Below, in pieces: positions 52,101 to 59,909 of a stretch of 64,000 nucleotides of DNA (positions are counted from its first letter, which is position 1; each line of letters begins with the position of its first letter). The position numbers and the translations under genes were made by a program. The notes beneath the pieces were generated by a model. The model did not search any database and had not been told where the DNA came from. It was given only the letters and a program-made list of their open reading frames with translations. Origin of the DNA: Apostichopus japonicus. Lineage: Eukaryota > Echinodermata > Holothuroidea > Aspidochirotida > Stichopodidae. The stretch lies in the NCBI RefSeq assembly GCF_037975245.1, contig NC_092580.1, forward strand, positions 29,601,501 to 29,665,500. Reading direction: 5' to 3'.

Positions 52101-55100
52101 AATAATCTACCACAGTACTGGCAGTTGCTATGTTGGAACGTCATTGTTCAGCTACAAATATATCAGCAACAGCCCACCTAAGAATGAGATCAGATACTGA
52201 ATTTCGTCCACGACAAATCTGTATCCATTGTATGTATACATGTCATCATAAAGTAACATAACAAAAAGTATGGTATCTTTTCCTGACAGTTTTCTGTTGT
52301 ATCTGATTGTAGCTGATGTGATGGTACATTAGCTTAACATGATACTGGAACCTTTTTGATTGTATGACAGCCTTTCCATGATAAATTTGAATTTAAATAC
52401 CGAGCATCATATCTTGAATTTACTCCAAAACCAATGTACATATATATATATATATATATAGCTGCAGATCAAACCTATACATAAAGGCTAAATGTTGGTG
52501 CAATCGTTCAGATTCAGATGATGGAACTATGAGTCCTTCTGTTATAACAGATTAAAAAATAAGGATTGGAAATCGCAGCGGAGTCATTTTCCCAAACAGC
52601 AAACTTACACAAAGCCTCCATTGACATTTATCTAGCATGTCTCGACACAAGAATTCACTTCTCATTTTTGTTACCGTGCCATGAATGGTAACAGAAACAT
52701 AGCACTGCAGAGGTGCCAACAATTTTCTGTTTTATTTCTTACTGTCGATAAAGGGTGTATGCATTCGTCACCCTCCCTACACACTTCTGACCCAGTCTGA
52801 AGGGAATTAATTCAAAATGTAGCCCTTTACCCATTCTCTGTTGGTGTTTGCAATACAACAGATTTATGCCCAACCAGACAAAGCCTGTAAGGGAGACCCC
52901 CACTGGCCCACGGATCAGTGTAGTGCAGTTAAAGCAAGAGTGAGCACCGCAATTGGTGAGTTTTTTTAGTTTTTACTAACTGATGATGAGGGGCGTATAT
53001 TTCCTTGTTTTATATCGTGTCTGTGTGATGATAGTAGAAGAACACTGCCTTTTATCAAGCTTTCTATTTTCTCTGTTTTAATGAGAAATCAGTGATTACA
53101 GTATCTGATATGAGACTTATGTTGGTTTATTGAAGAGGCAACACTGGGTGCCCTGTGATCCACTCAAATGGGTCAAATGGGGTATTTTAGTATAATTGAC
53201 TTTAAATGTTGGCCAAAAGGACATGGATTTTTAATTTACCAAAATGTGTGGAATCAAAGTTATTGCTGATGTGTATGTGGCATGAGATGGAAAAAAAAAA
53301 TCAAAATTCCTATTCCTAGAATTTCTATAATGTTACATTATTGTCATCGACATCTATCTGCATATTTTAGTTTTCTGCTCATCAATGGCAATTTGTGTAC
53401 ATGCCTAGTGTTTGATGCTCATAGTTTATGTACCCCCCCCCAAGATATGCGAGGCAAATACTGATATGTTTTGTAATATCTTACATTAATCCTTGAAGAG
53501 GTCTTCCTAACTGAGACAAATGAAATTTTTGATTCGATCATTCTGAAGGACTCCTCAAGTAGAGCACCTTTTTTGAAAGAATCTGTGTAATGTTTGTTTA
53601 TGTTTTGTTCTACTTATATCATAGTTTCTTGCATTGTCATCATAGGGCGGGCATTATGTACTGCCATGATGCCACTGAGGGAAAATAAAGTGTGTGTCCC
53701 ACTTGGTTCTTGTCTTTACTAAGGCAAATAGAGTTGTTGATTAAATGGTGCAAAGATTTTGTCACAAAAAGCCCATCTCTTTTGAAAAACAATATCAAAG
53801 TCATGAATAAGTGCTATTTGAATGACTTTCAAAACAGAATAAACAAACAACTCTTTTTAAGTGTTTTGTGTGAAAGTTACATCACAACCTTTGTAATATT
53901 CCAACTGGCATAGCATTCTCCTTATTTTCATATCTGTTGTTAGACTATGATTGTTGATGTTTTTTTTCTTCTTCCACTTTAAATTTGAAAGCGATGCAGA
54001 TGGACATAGAGGGATTAATTGTTCATTGAAACTACTGAGTATGAATTTGCATCATCATAATGATTTTTTTTTTCTGTATTCCCCATCGTAATAAAATTAA
54101 TGTCAAATGCATTTTGTTGATCACTCATCTCTACCTAATTCCTCTAGAAATGACCTTCATTTAGTAATTTTGTCACATGATTTTATAGCAACATTAATGT
54201 CAACATCAGTCAGTTCTATATTTTTTTAACCCATTTTATCCAATACTAATTCCTAGAAGGCTGTCAAATAATACTAGTGTGCCAGCTAGGCCAGAGGTCA
54301 AAGCCAGCTTCAGAAATGTCTTGTTTTCATATTTTGGAGGTTGGATGAGAGTGAAAATGTTTCAGGCAGTATTGACAGTAACCCTTGAGTAAAATGCTTG
54401 AATATTTTCAGCCCATCTTATGACCAATCACAAGGGTTTTGTTGGTCCCTTTTTTTGCCCGTCCTGTTTTCTTTGGACAAATTTAGAAAAATAATCGATC
54501 ACATTCATTCTCTGTCAGAAGATCGTCAACATAGTGCGGCCAAATTTTAGCATTCCAAAAAGCTGACAGAAATTTTCAAAGGCTTGTTGATGGATGCCCT
54601 AACCCTCCAAATAATTTTCAACTTGTTCGATTAGTCCTTAAAGAAGTCTCAGAGATGGAAGCTTCTGCGAAACGGCGTGACCATTAATTGACTCTCTCTA
54701 GCTTTAATACATTTCTGGTGTGTCTCTGAGAGATTGCAATTTGTCAGTATATTCACAATGGTACTTTGGCAAATCAAATGCTACGAAAAAACAGAAAAAA
54801 ACAGATTGTTGTGAATGTTCAAAACTGGAATTTTACTACAGTCCTACTGATGGAATTTTTTTTTTTTTTTTCAGTTCATGAAACGGAAACAGTCACAGTT
54901 GAGGCAAAAACGATAAACATAGAACGTACTCTACTGGTTGTCACGCTTGTGGGGACTTTGTTGGTCTTGTTCTGCTTTCTTGGACTTTGGTTAATGAGAC
55001 TTTCCTGTTCAGATCACAACAGTGAGTGGACATTCAGTCATTCATTTTTTTCATCCATCCATTCTTTCATTCATTTTTATATTTTATTCTTTCTATTAAT

Positions 55101-56651
55101 AGTTATATTTAATGGTAATATTTCATCATTTGTTTTTATCCCTTTGAAAAGGAGAAGGGGGGGGGAGGGTAAATTTCGACATCTCTACAGTATTTTTTCT
55201 TGTATATTCAATTGAAAGGTCAATATTTTTGGTTCCAAATGTGACAGAATGCTGCTATTGTGATAAAAGTTGAGCAATTAAAGTGAGAGGGTAGAAAAAA
55301 GGCTAACAAACTGCTTAAGTAGTGCAAAAAGCCTGACGCTTCGATCCTAGCAGGATCTTATGCATAGGCAGACTGGATGTTGAGCAAATGAACAGTCTCT
55401 CTTAAAATGTTTGGTACAATCTCGCACATCAAACTTTTCATGCATATTAAAGTGAAAGTAACATATATTAGCATGAATATTAGCATGAAGGTAAGAATGC
55501 TTTGAATATGTTGAATGGAAATTATTACAACTATTTGCATTTCTGCACTTACCTTCACTGTCATTGCGGTTTCTGTTAGATATTTGACTGTGATGTACGA
55601 GTCTATGAAATTTTTAGAGTCTATGAAGTGTTTAGAAACTGCTGTCTCTGATTGAAGGGGCTGTGAACTTTATAGCGCCAAAAATTCTATGTGTGCATGA
55701 CTCTAGTCTATGAGAAGATGATGAGAATTTCTAACCTGGCAGTTACCTATTTTGTTCCCTGCAGGGCAAATTAAATAGGCAAGCCACCCCCCCCCCCTCC
55801 CCCATCACTCCCTCATTTTTGATTCAGCAGTTGACTATTCTAAGCGATTTATCATGATTCGTTCAATCAAGTCCTAGTATTTGCCACATACACTTTGATA
55901 TCAACTTACACTCAGTACCTATTAAACCTTGGCTCTATATCTTATCTGATTACTTCTCATTCTCATTACTCAACATCTGTCCTGATATTAACTGATTTCT
56001 GCATCTTGGCAATATGCCTGTGTCTTATAGCTCTGTTTTGCCAATTGTGCACACGTAAAGTTTGTATGCATCGATTCAAAGACAAAATTGAAAGCGAATA
56101 TGTCTTGTACGGCCAAAACGAAGATAAACTGAAATTGGAGTGGGTTTTTTGTCTCTCTCTGGAAGCTAATTAATGAGAATGTTAATAATTCCAATCAATT
56201 GTTCAAACTTGAACAAGTGATGTCACGATGTGCATTTTCGTAGCAAATTTTTTTTTTAATTAGAAACTTGACCAAAATCAAAATCAAATCAAATCAAACC
56301 TAGAAGTTACCTTAATGTCTGCTGTAGATTACTTCTGTCAACATTTCTTTCCGATCTGCTTTGACCGTGAGGCGAGACGTGTCTTGTAGGAATTATCGGT
56401 GGAAGCTGATTTAATCTTCATTGAGTCACTGTTTTCAGATTTGGCTATTCCTCTTTCTCTTTCTTAAATTAGTGTTTGAAAACCACTACGACGACGACAC
56501 CACCAGCGAAGGTATAACGTTGGATACACCAAACGAGGACGTTTTGAACAATATACCCTGTGAACTTCAACGCAACCCCAAGGGAACGTTAAAAAACCTG
56601 TCCGACATTGAGATCGGAAATACAAAGGACTGTTTACTGCGCTCGATATGA
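23054..56651 (+). CDS. Gene B: FN3-containing single-pass receptor, IL-17 receptor-like ectodomain, no SEFIR domain (428 aa, 11 coding exons)
   Basis: Exons: 23054-23176, 39653-39677, 40144-40317, 43145-43290, 45131-45239, 49027-49086, 50929-51089, 51499-51567, 52862-52955, 54875-55021, 56473-56651. Every donor/acceptor pair is GT-AG and every phase matches. The product has a signal peptide (1 to about 26, ending SVIRAQ), a Cys-rich N-terminal part, a first FN3-like region (about 90-192, with LHPAAKYELTARP), a linker DCFKLRSSDKHIDDYFCSK, a second FN3-like region (214-320), one helix (about 339-361) and a tail of about 65 residues. The ectodomain has 12 Cys and sequons NST, NDT, NSS and NGT. 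The Cys linker between two FN3 folds and the Cys-bearing end of the second fold recall the IL-17 receptor ectodomain. The tail has no SEFIR signature, so it would be a decoy, co-receptor or a different signaller. The gene model is strong; the family is inference. Confidence 0.78.
23190..25420. other. Gene B intron 1, first part: no element recognised
   Basis: This is AT-rich intron sequence with G runs near 23258-23268 and short open stretches lacking splice support. No coding similarity was recognised. Confidence 0.5.
25427..25784 (+). mobile_element. TTAA-ended MITE, copy 2
   Basis: Its right end CGAGTCTTCACACCCTTTAA matches copies 1 and 3. The left end is degraded (CATTGAAGACTTGCACC without a clear TTAA). 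The internal blocks AAAAAGTTAACT, TACAAATTGCAGACATTAATG and GGGATCGATGGTGGTGTC are shared. It lies in gene B intron 1. Confidence 0.75.
25785..27300. other. Gene B intron 1: no gene seen
   Basis: AT-rich sequence. A C/G-asymmetric stretch at about 26875-26945 is rich in GGGGG. A small triplicated motif (TGTAAACATCGATTG) lies at 27011-27052. Confidence 0.5.
27357..27960 (+). pseudogene. Retrotransposon ORF1 remnant with two zinc knuckles
   Basis: It begins MDILKSLANDIGKKN and is open to 27611. After a stop and frame changes come KNGIRYVRLKLPNNVKSLPY and two CX2CX4HX4C knuckles (CIECGQQGHSTNRC and CCQCNKLGHMGYHC) around 27818-27917. A nucleic-acid-binding ORF1 of this form is usual for several LINE clades. 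Confidence 0.75.
28140..28692 (+). pseudogene. Retrotransposon endonuclease fragment
   Basis: ISLYHRNSRSLNNNFDDINT, FTVIGFAESWFNDNYP and GGVCLFVHKDISF are typical N-terminal AP-endonuclease motifs of LINE ORF2. A frame change near 28400 and another near 28570 break it. It stops at IMGDYN, before the catalytic C-terminal half. Confidence 0.8.
28693..29964 (+). pseudogene. Retrotransposon reverse transcriptase and C-terminal fragment
   Basis: Pieces in several frames: IYKKGDSNVYENYRF, LERLIFNRIFNFL, an AFDTIDH-like stretch, CRVPQGSVLGPLLFVLYIND, ILFADDTSVFF, LSLNVQKCNYIVFN, RTLYQTLIVPHLTYCSIIW and a C-terminal ATKTWNLLRNDLKSKSSVTS ending at 29964. The YADD-equivalent FADD is intact, but stops and frameshifts between blocks exclude activity. 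Confidence 0.85.
30170..31080. other. Gene B intron 1: no gene seen
   Basis: AT-rich, with a C run at about 30371-30382 and several T runs. Nothing coding was recognised. Confidence 0.5.
31084..31888 (+). repeat. 52/54-bp minisatellite, about 15 units
   Basis: Units read GTCATATGGCTGTGACAATG, then ACATG(TA)CCAGCCTTCGCTG and TAATCCAGGGAGCA. A two-base TA insertion makes 54-bp variants. Other variants are CAATG/CAGTG and TTCGCT/TTCACT. It lies in gene B intron 1. The minus strand is open in pieces (HMTAPWITAKAG-like) only because of the repeat. Confidence 0.95.
31890..35214. other. Gene B intron 1: no gene seen
   Basis: This is 3.3 kb of AT-rich intron with long T and A runs (34 kb) and a G run at 35010-35028. 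No exon with in-phase splice sites and no transposon ends were found. Confidence 0.5.
35223..36367. mobile_element. hAT-like element, 1145 bp, TSD GCTCTGGG
   Basis: Ends CAGGGGCGGCGAT and ATCGCCGCCCATG are inverted with one mismatch. GCTCTGGG is at 35215-35222 and 36368-36375. It contains one copy of the subterminal block near the left (35419) and, from 36017, a partial CAGGCGCGTAGC-family piece (CATGCGCGTAGCGAGG) with its own block. Repeated ATATTGGGGGG and GGGGACA motifs lie near both ends. Non-coding. Confidence 0.9.
36376..38870. other. Gene B intron 1: no gene; small tandem duplications
   Basis: An approximately 92-bp duplication lies at about 36800-36985 (TTTTGTAGCTTTAGTCACTT / TTTTGTAGCTTTGGTTACTT). 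A short ATGTATAGGAT repeat lies at 36554-36594. The rest is AT-rich intron with a purine run at 37440-37490. Confidence 0.5.
38874..39245 (+). mobile_element. TTAA-ended MITE, copy 3 (372 bp)
   Basis: TTAAAGGTATTGAAGACTCG at the left and AAGTCTTCACACCCTTTAA at the right are inverted relatives. It is closely similar to copies at 1129-1493 (inverse) and 25427-25784. It lies about 400 bases upstream of gene B exon 2. Confidence 0.8.
39653..39677 (+). CDS. Gene B exon 2: 25-base micro-exon
   Basis: The acceptor TCCTCTCCGCAG and donor AAG|GTAAGT bracket 25 bases encoding VWTVPGDE plus one base. It is needed to convert phase 0 of exon 1 into phase 1 of exon 3. If it is not an exon, the frame from exon 1 to exon 3 fails. 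Confidence 0.65.
40144..40317 (+). CDS. Gene B exon 3: Cys-rich ectodomain
   Basis: The acceptor is CTTCCTGCAG and the donor ACA|GTGAGT, phase 1/1. It encodes four of the twelve ectodomain Cys (GYCYPFDCGNP, ARCRPA, GDCYQ) and ends in HWSYIGLDISY, a beta-strand-like start of an FN3-type fold. Confidence 0.82.
43145..43290 (+). CDS. Gene B exon 4: first FN3-like region
   Basis: The acceptor is CCACTCTCAG and the donor GAC|GTAAGT, phase 1 in and 0 out. It carries sequons NST and NDT and one Cys (NICHY). Confidence 0.82.
45131..45239 (+). CDS. Gene B exon 5: end of the first FN3-like region
   Basis: The acceptor is TTCCTCTAG and the donor AGG|GTATGT, phase 0 in and 1 out. GLHPAAKYELTARPMCG has the L-x-P-x-x-x-Y pattern typical of FN3 strands E-F. 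Confidence 0.82.
45996..46080 (-). mobile_element. 5'-truncated LINE 3' end in antisense
   Basis: This is the reverse complement of the LINE 3' untranslated end at about 30073-30150 (AGGGAGTCTTCCACACTGT ... GGAAGACTTCCCTCCACTTT ... TTTGTGGAAAAACAAATAA). Only about 85 bp remain, as expected for severe 5' truncation. An AT microsatellite (46087-46109) abuts it. Confidence 0.85.
46430..48901. mobile_element. Harbinger-like non-autonomous DNA transposon, 2472 bp, 41-bp perfect TIRs, TSD TTA
   Basis: The first 41 bases (starting GGGAAGGCTCGCAAATTTAA) and the last 41 are a perfect inverted repeat. TTA flanks at 46427-46429 and 48902-48904. Copies of (T)GCTCATTA lie just inside both ends in both orientations (about 46490, 46554 and 48836; variant at 48811). 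A 3-bp TTA duplication and GGG start fit PIF/Harbinger. The interior is AT-rich. The longest open stretch (46562-46888, 108 codons) resembles no transposase I know, so the element is probably non-autonomous. It occupies most of gene B intron 5, ending 125 bases before exon 6. Confidence 0.85.
49027..49086 (+). CDS. Gene B exon 6: Cys linker between FN3-like regions
   Basis: The acceptor is TTATTCCAG and the donor CAA|GTAAGA, phase 1/1. It encodes DCFKLRSSDKHIDDYFCSKS with two Cys. The position and the DC...C pattern match the interdomain linker of IL-17 receptors. Confidence 0.75.
49087..49965. other. Gene B intron 6: no gene; small hairpins
   Basis: Short hairpins lie at 49230-49245 (CTGACTTCGGTCAG) and 49281-49296 (TCCTGCTTGCAGGA). 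Otherwise this is ordinary intron sequence with a C-rich patch at 49590-49660. Confidence 0.5.
49974..50271 (+). mobile_element. hAT-like MITE, 298 bp, TSD ATTTGCCA
   Basis: Ends CAGGCGCGTAGCCAGG and TTGGCTACGCGCCTG are inverted repeats. ATTTGCCA is at 49966-49973 and 50272-50279. It carries the subterminal block in a diverged form (TATAAGCGTAGTGCGACCAT) and the CCTCCCAGATCGCTGGAAAT segment. It is the reference full copy for the fragments at 9386 and 36017. Confidence 0.92.
50806..50915 (+). mobile_element. Probable LINE or SINE 3' tail
   Basis: Sequence ending GGTTGAAATAAAGTTTTTCA then AATCAATCAAATCA resembles the AATAAA plus short tandem (TCAA)n ends of CR1/L2-like or SINE retroposons. It sits just before gene B exon 7 and supplies part of the intron end. 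No body of the element was recognised. Confidence 0.4.
50929..51089 (+). CDS. Gene B exon 7: second FN3-like region, first half
   Basis: The acceptor is CTTCTCTAAAG and the donor CGG|GTAAGG, phase 1 in and 0 out. SLFAYWTVWPEDSPFTSYVV has the Trp and Tyr spacing of FN3 strands B and C. It carries sequon NSS. Confidence 0.82.
51499..51567 (+). CDS. Gene B exon 8: second FN3-like region, second half
   Basis: The acceptor is CTGTCTTACAG and the donor GGG|GTAAGC, phase 0/0, 23 codons. It has sequon NGT and PGEYYVG, the Y-bearing F strand of an FN3 fold. Confidence 0.8.
51568..52861. other. Gene B intron 8: AT microsatellite, no gene
   Basis: An (AT)n run lies at about 52439-52460. Nothing else was recognised. 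Confidence 0.5.
52862..52955 (+). CDS. Gene B exon 9: membrane-proximal Cys pair
   Basis: The acceptor is CAATACAACAG and the donor TTG|GTGAGT, phase 0 in and 1 out. It encodes IYAQPDKACKGDPHWPTDQC, the final strand and Cys pair of the second FN3-like region. It corresponds in phase and place to gene A's stalk exon (298-532). Confidence 0.8.
52956..54874. other. Gene B intron 9: no gene seen
   Basis: AT-rich intron with scattered short open stretches, none with convincing splice sites in phase. Confidence 0.5.
54875..55021 (+). CDS. Gene B exon 10: transmembrane exon
   Basis: A T-rich tract and TCAG precede it and ACA|GTGAGT follows, phase 1/1. A short Thr/Glu-rich stem is followed by TLLVVTLVGTLLVLFCFLGL then WLMRL, a clear single transmembrane helix with a Cys in the membrane. 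Confidence 0.85.
55335..55364 (-). repeat. Second copy of the GATCCTGCTAGGATCGAAGC hairpin motif
   Basis: The minus strand reads AAGATCCTGCTAGGATCGAA then GCGTCAGGC, with the same GATCC/GGATC stem as 17862-17905. It lies in gene B intron 10, with some flanking similarity (CTGCTTA and AGCCTG). Confidence 0.5.
56473..56651 (+). CDS. Gene B exon 11: cytoplasmic tail and stop
   Basis: The acceptor is at TTTCTTTCTTAAATTAG; the alternative acceptor at 56439 would meet a TAA after a few codons. The exon encodes MFENHYDDDTTSEG ... LSDIEIGNTKDCLLRSI and TGA. It is acidic, with no recognised signalling domain. Confidence 0.75.
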
Positions 56652-58965
56652 GTAGGCAAACGGCAGTCGAATCCCTCGTTTTGGGTGACAGTTCTGTTAT
56701 TAAAGCAGTTGATTTCCTTCAACCTTTGAATGTATGTAACGTCCACCAACAGAGTCCATATATGTGCCTATTGATCACAACCCAGATCTGGATCCAGGAT
56801 TTCTCGGAATACGATATGGCAGGGAGATGAACACCTGTAAGAAACAGAAATTATGAACTGAAACAGTGCTGCGTATTAAAGGAAACATGGGTTAATAGTG
56901 AGGGATGCCAGCTGTGTGCAAAGCATACTAAATATGTTGTTTCAAGTTGTTTTCGTTGTCCCATAATTTTCAGTGCCAAAGAAATATTCTTGAGAGGCAA
57001 AGTGGATCTGCCGAATATCTCCTTGAAAACAACATCAACATCTTCAACCAATAATATAACGTTTTGGTTTCCGTGGAAACAGAGAAAAAGGAGTGTGTAA
57101 ACATGATGAAGACGGTTGCATTGAGGATAGATGTAGGCAGAAATTGAATGTTGATATGTCAATAGTCCAAGAAGGGGAGAGAGTTGGTGTTATATTGAAC
57201 TAGTATGATTTGCCATCGTTACTTACCAGCACTTTTCCTTTTTTCTCCTTTGGTCCGGAGAAAGATGTTATTCTAATAATCAACCCCAATCCGGGCTGCT
57301 GCGTTGTAACAAAGAAAAAATATGACTATTAAGTTTAGGTTAGAATATGGAATATTTCTTGCCAACTTTATAAATATCGACTAATCACGGTCTTAAATAT
57401 AAATATTTTGTTTTATTCGATTCCTAGAAAACATATGCTACTGATATGTTATTATAATATCATACATTGAATGGTGCCAATTTTTGAAATATCTATTAAG
57501 AATTCTGGGTTGTTTATTTGTTTGTTTTTCATGTATTTTATACAATTTGATTTTAGGTAAGTGAAATATAAATAATAGCCAAGTGTGAATATTGTATCAT
57601 TTGGAATCCTATCAAAGTGATGGTCTTGAATGAAGGACTAGTTTCTGACAATCATCCATTTTTTAATAATCCTTCCCTGAGACATTAAATTGTCCAATTC
57701 AATTAACTGCCATTCTTGTTCCTGTGATATTTCAATTTAGTCCCAAACTAATGAATAATGTGAAACATCACTGCAGTAGCAGGGGAAGTTGGTTTTTATA
57801 CAAACAATATAAAAAAACTCAATTTCCCAAAAGAAATCACAGTCCTTGGAAGACTCATTGTAATTATTCCTTCAACTTTAATTAAAATACAAACAAATTA
57901 CCACCCATGATCTCTCATAAAATCATGTTTTTAATGTGACTTTGTAACATTCTTTTGTAAAAGACTCCTTTCATCTTCTTTTCTTTTTCACATATTTTAA
58001 AGTGAAATTTAAAGTTTATAAATTACTCTCTTTACGAAAAAAAATATATTTATGCATGTACCAAAATATCAGGAATAGTTTGAAAGTGCCCTATTAAGAA
58101 ATTCTGCATTGTATGCAGAAGAAAAATGCACAGTATTTTTGTCACAGCTCAAAGCATATAAATCTATTGACTTGCTGGAAGTTCCAATAGTAAACAGCTC
58201 GATATATATGACAAGTCGCCAAACCATTTTTGTCGCATTGTTCAAATATTTAATGCTTAAAACTTAAACAGGGTTAAACTGCCATATTGGAGCAGCATTT
58301 GTGCTAAAACGCAGGTAAAGCGGGCAGCCACTAGAGTGGCGAGAGAGAACAGCAAGTTTGGAATGAAACAGGTCACAGCTATCCAGATACTTGTATTTTC
58401 TATTGGAGTGAGACATCCTAAAAGACATTTTAGATTACAAAAGCCGCATCGGTCTCAATGGCTCTGTGTCAGACTCACTTTGCCACAAGAGAATACATTG
58501 GGAACGGTGACCCAGATGACCATGAGCTTTAAAATACAAGTGACCGGATCTGTAAATTTAAAGTCTCACTCTATTCGTGTTTCATTGAATATTTTCTTGC
58601 CCACGTATATGTGTCTGTCCGCGGTATGTGAAATTTTGTATGGTTCTTTTTTTCTTCTCATTTTTCATTAAAAAAAAAAGTATGAGGTATTTTCTTTTGG
58701 CCAGTATTTTGTTTGCTATTAACTGACTTCATCACATGAATTTATGGGATGATTGAGTTTAACATCCAGCAATGCCTATAAGATTCTGAGGGACAGAATG
58801 GTATGTAATGTGAACTCACGTAGATATTATACATTGCAAACCATCAGACCTGATTCGATGATGTATTTGATGGATAAGTCACTTATAAATTCAAACTTCT
58901 CTTGCTTGGTGACTCACTTTCACCTTCATTATTCTTTCAGAATATTTTTGTATGATGAAATGTGT
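56652..58965 (+). other. Gene B 3' region and intergenic sequence
   Basis: A variant poly(A) signal ATTAAA lies at 56875-56880, about 225 bases after the stop; no AATAAA was noticed closer. No further exon, including any SEFIR-like coding stretch, was recognised. Confidence 0.45.
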
Positions 58966-58973
58966 TATATATT

Positions 58974-59901
58974 CATAGGCGTAAGGGACCATTTCAGTTT
59001 GGGGGGGCAGAAACTTATGTGCCTGAAAGTTCCTGTGACACTATCTAAGCGGAGCGCCACCATCGGTTGGCGCATAGCGTACAAGAAATTTTTGGCAAAA
59101 GATGCCTCTCAGATTGCAGGAAATGGCACTTCTGAGGCCTTGCAAGTTGCATCTAAACATTCCTTTTTTTGTAATCTCATGTTTTATAAGTTTACACTTC
59201 CCCAAACTTTTGGTTAATTAGAAGAAGAAAATATTGTAACATCACTTTGAAGGGGAAAAATAGGACAGTATATTTTTTAAGCTCCTATTAAGTTACCGTA
59301 TATATTATTTTAACACAGTACTCAGCTACCTCCAGAAAAACATACATTGTTCAACGACACGTTGGCGGGATAATGTCGCTGTGTCGGGTGAGACTGCAAT
59401 TTGTCTCACAAAAAAGTATAAAAAATAACAAAGGATATGATAAACCTGTACTTCTAGGCTTGTAGGCACTCCCTCCCCCCCCCCTCCACCATCCATGAAA
59501 AAAAAATGTTTCTAATAAACAGTCATGTCGGGGATGTCCAGGTATACAGTTGACTACATAGAAAAAATGTTTACTGCGGTTTTTTCTGCGTGGTAGCCCA
59601 GATAAGCTATGCTTACGGTGGTGTTACACGGAAATATTCGGGCATCATGATGCGCTAAATAAAAAAAATCATTAGGCCTATATTAATATTAATGTCACAA
59701 AACAAATAACACAAAACGCTCTCCACGGAATTGTCGGGCAAAAATTTGAAAAACATTCAGGCAAGCTACTGCATATTTATATATATATATATATTTTTTT
59801 TTCTTCTCTTAGGCTGCCCGAATTTTTTAGGCTTGCCCGAATTTCTTGTCCTCTGGAAAATTTTTGGGGGGCAGTCTGCCCCCCCGCCTCGTACGCCTAA
59901 G
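58974..59901 (+). mobile_element. hAT-like element, 928 bp, TSD TATATATT
   Basis: Short ends CATAGGCGTA and TACGCCTAAG are inverted with one mismatch. TATATATT occurs at 58966-58973 and 59902-59909. The subterminal block (ATCTAAGCGGAGCGCCACCA) lies 68 bases in. Three GCCCGAATTT-like motifs (59816-59842) and a GGGGGG/CCCCCC pair are near the right end. Because the duplication is AT-simple, chance is less easily excluded than for the other elements. Confidence 0.75.
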
Positions 59902-59909
59902 TATATATT

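Noticed and set aside
54766-55215. 149-codon continuous frame over the transmembrane exon
   Set aside because: Only 54875-55021 is bounded by good splice sites and fits the phase of its neighbours; the rest is intron read-through.
58336-58671. 111-codon open frame downstream of gene B as a possible SEFIR or extra exon
   Set aside because: No SEFIR-like pattern, no suitable acceptor in phase, and gene B already ends with a stop in exon 11.
58753-59217. 154-codon open frame
   Set aside because: It runs into the hAT-like element (from 58974) and its end is the shared subterminal block; the first part has no recognisable domain.
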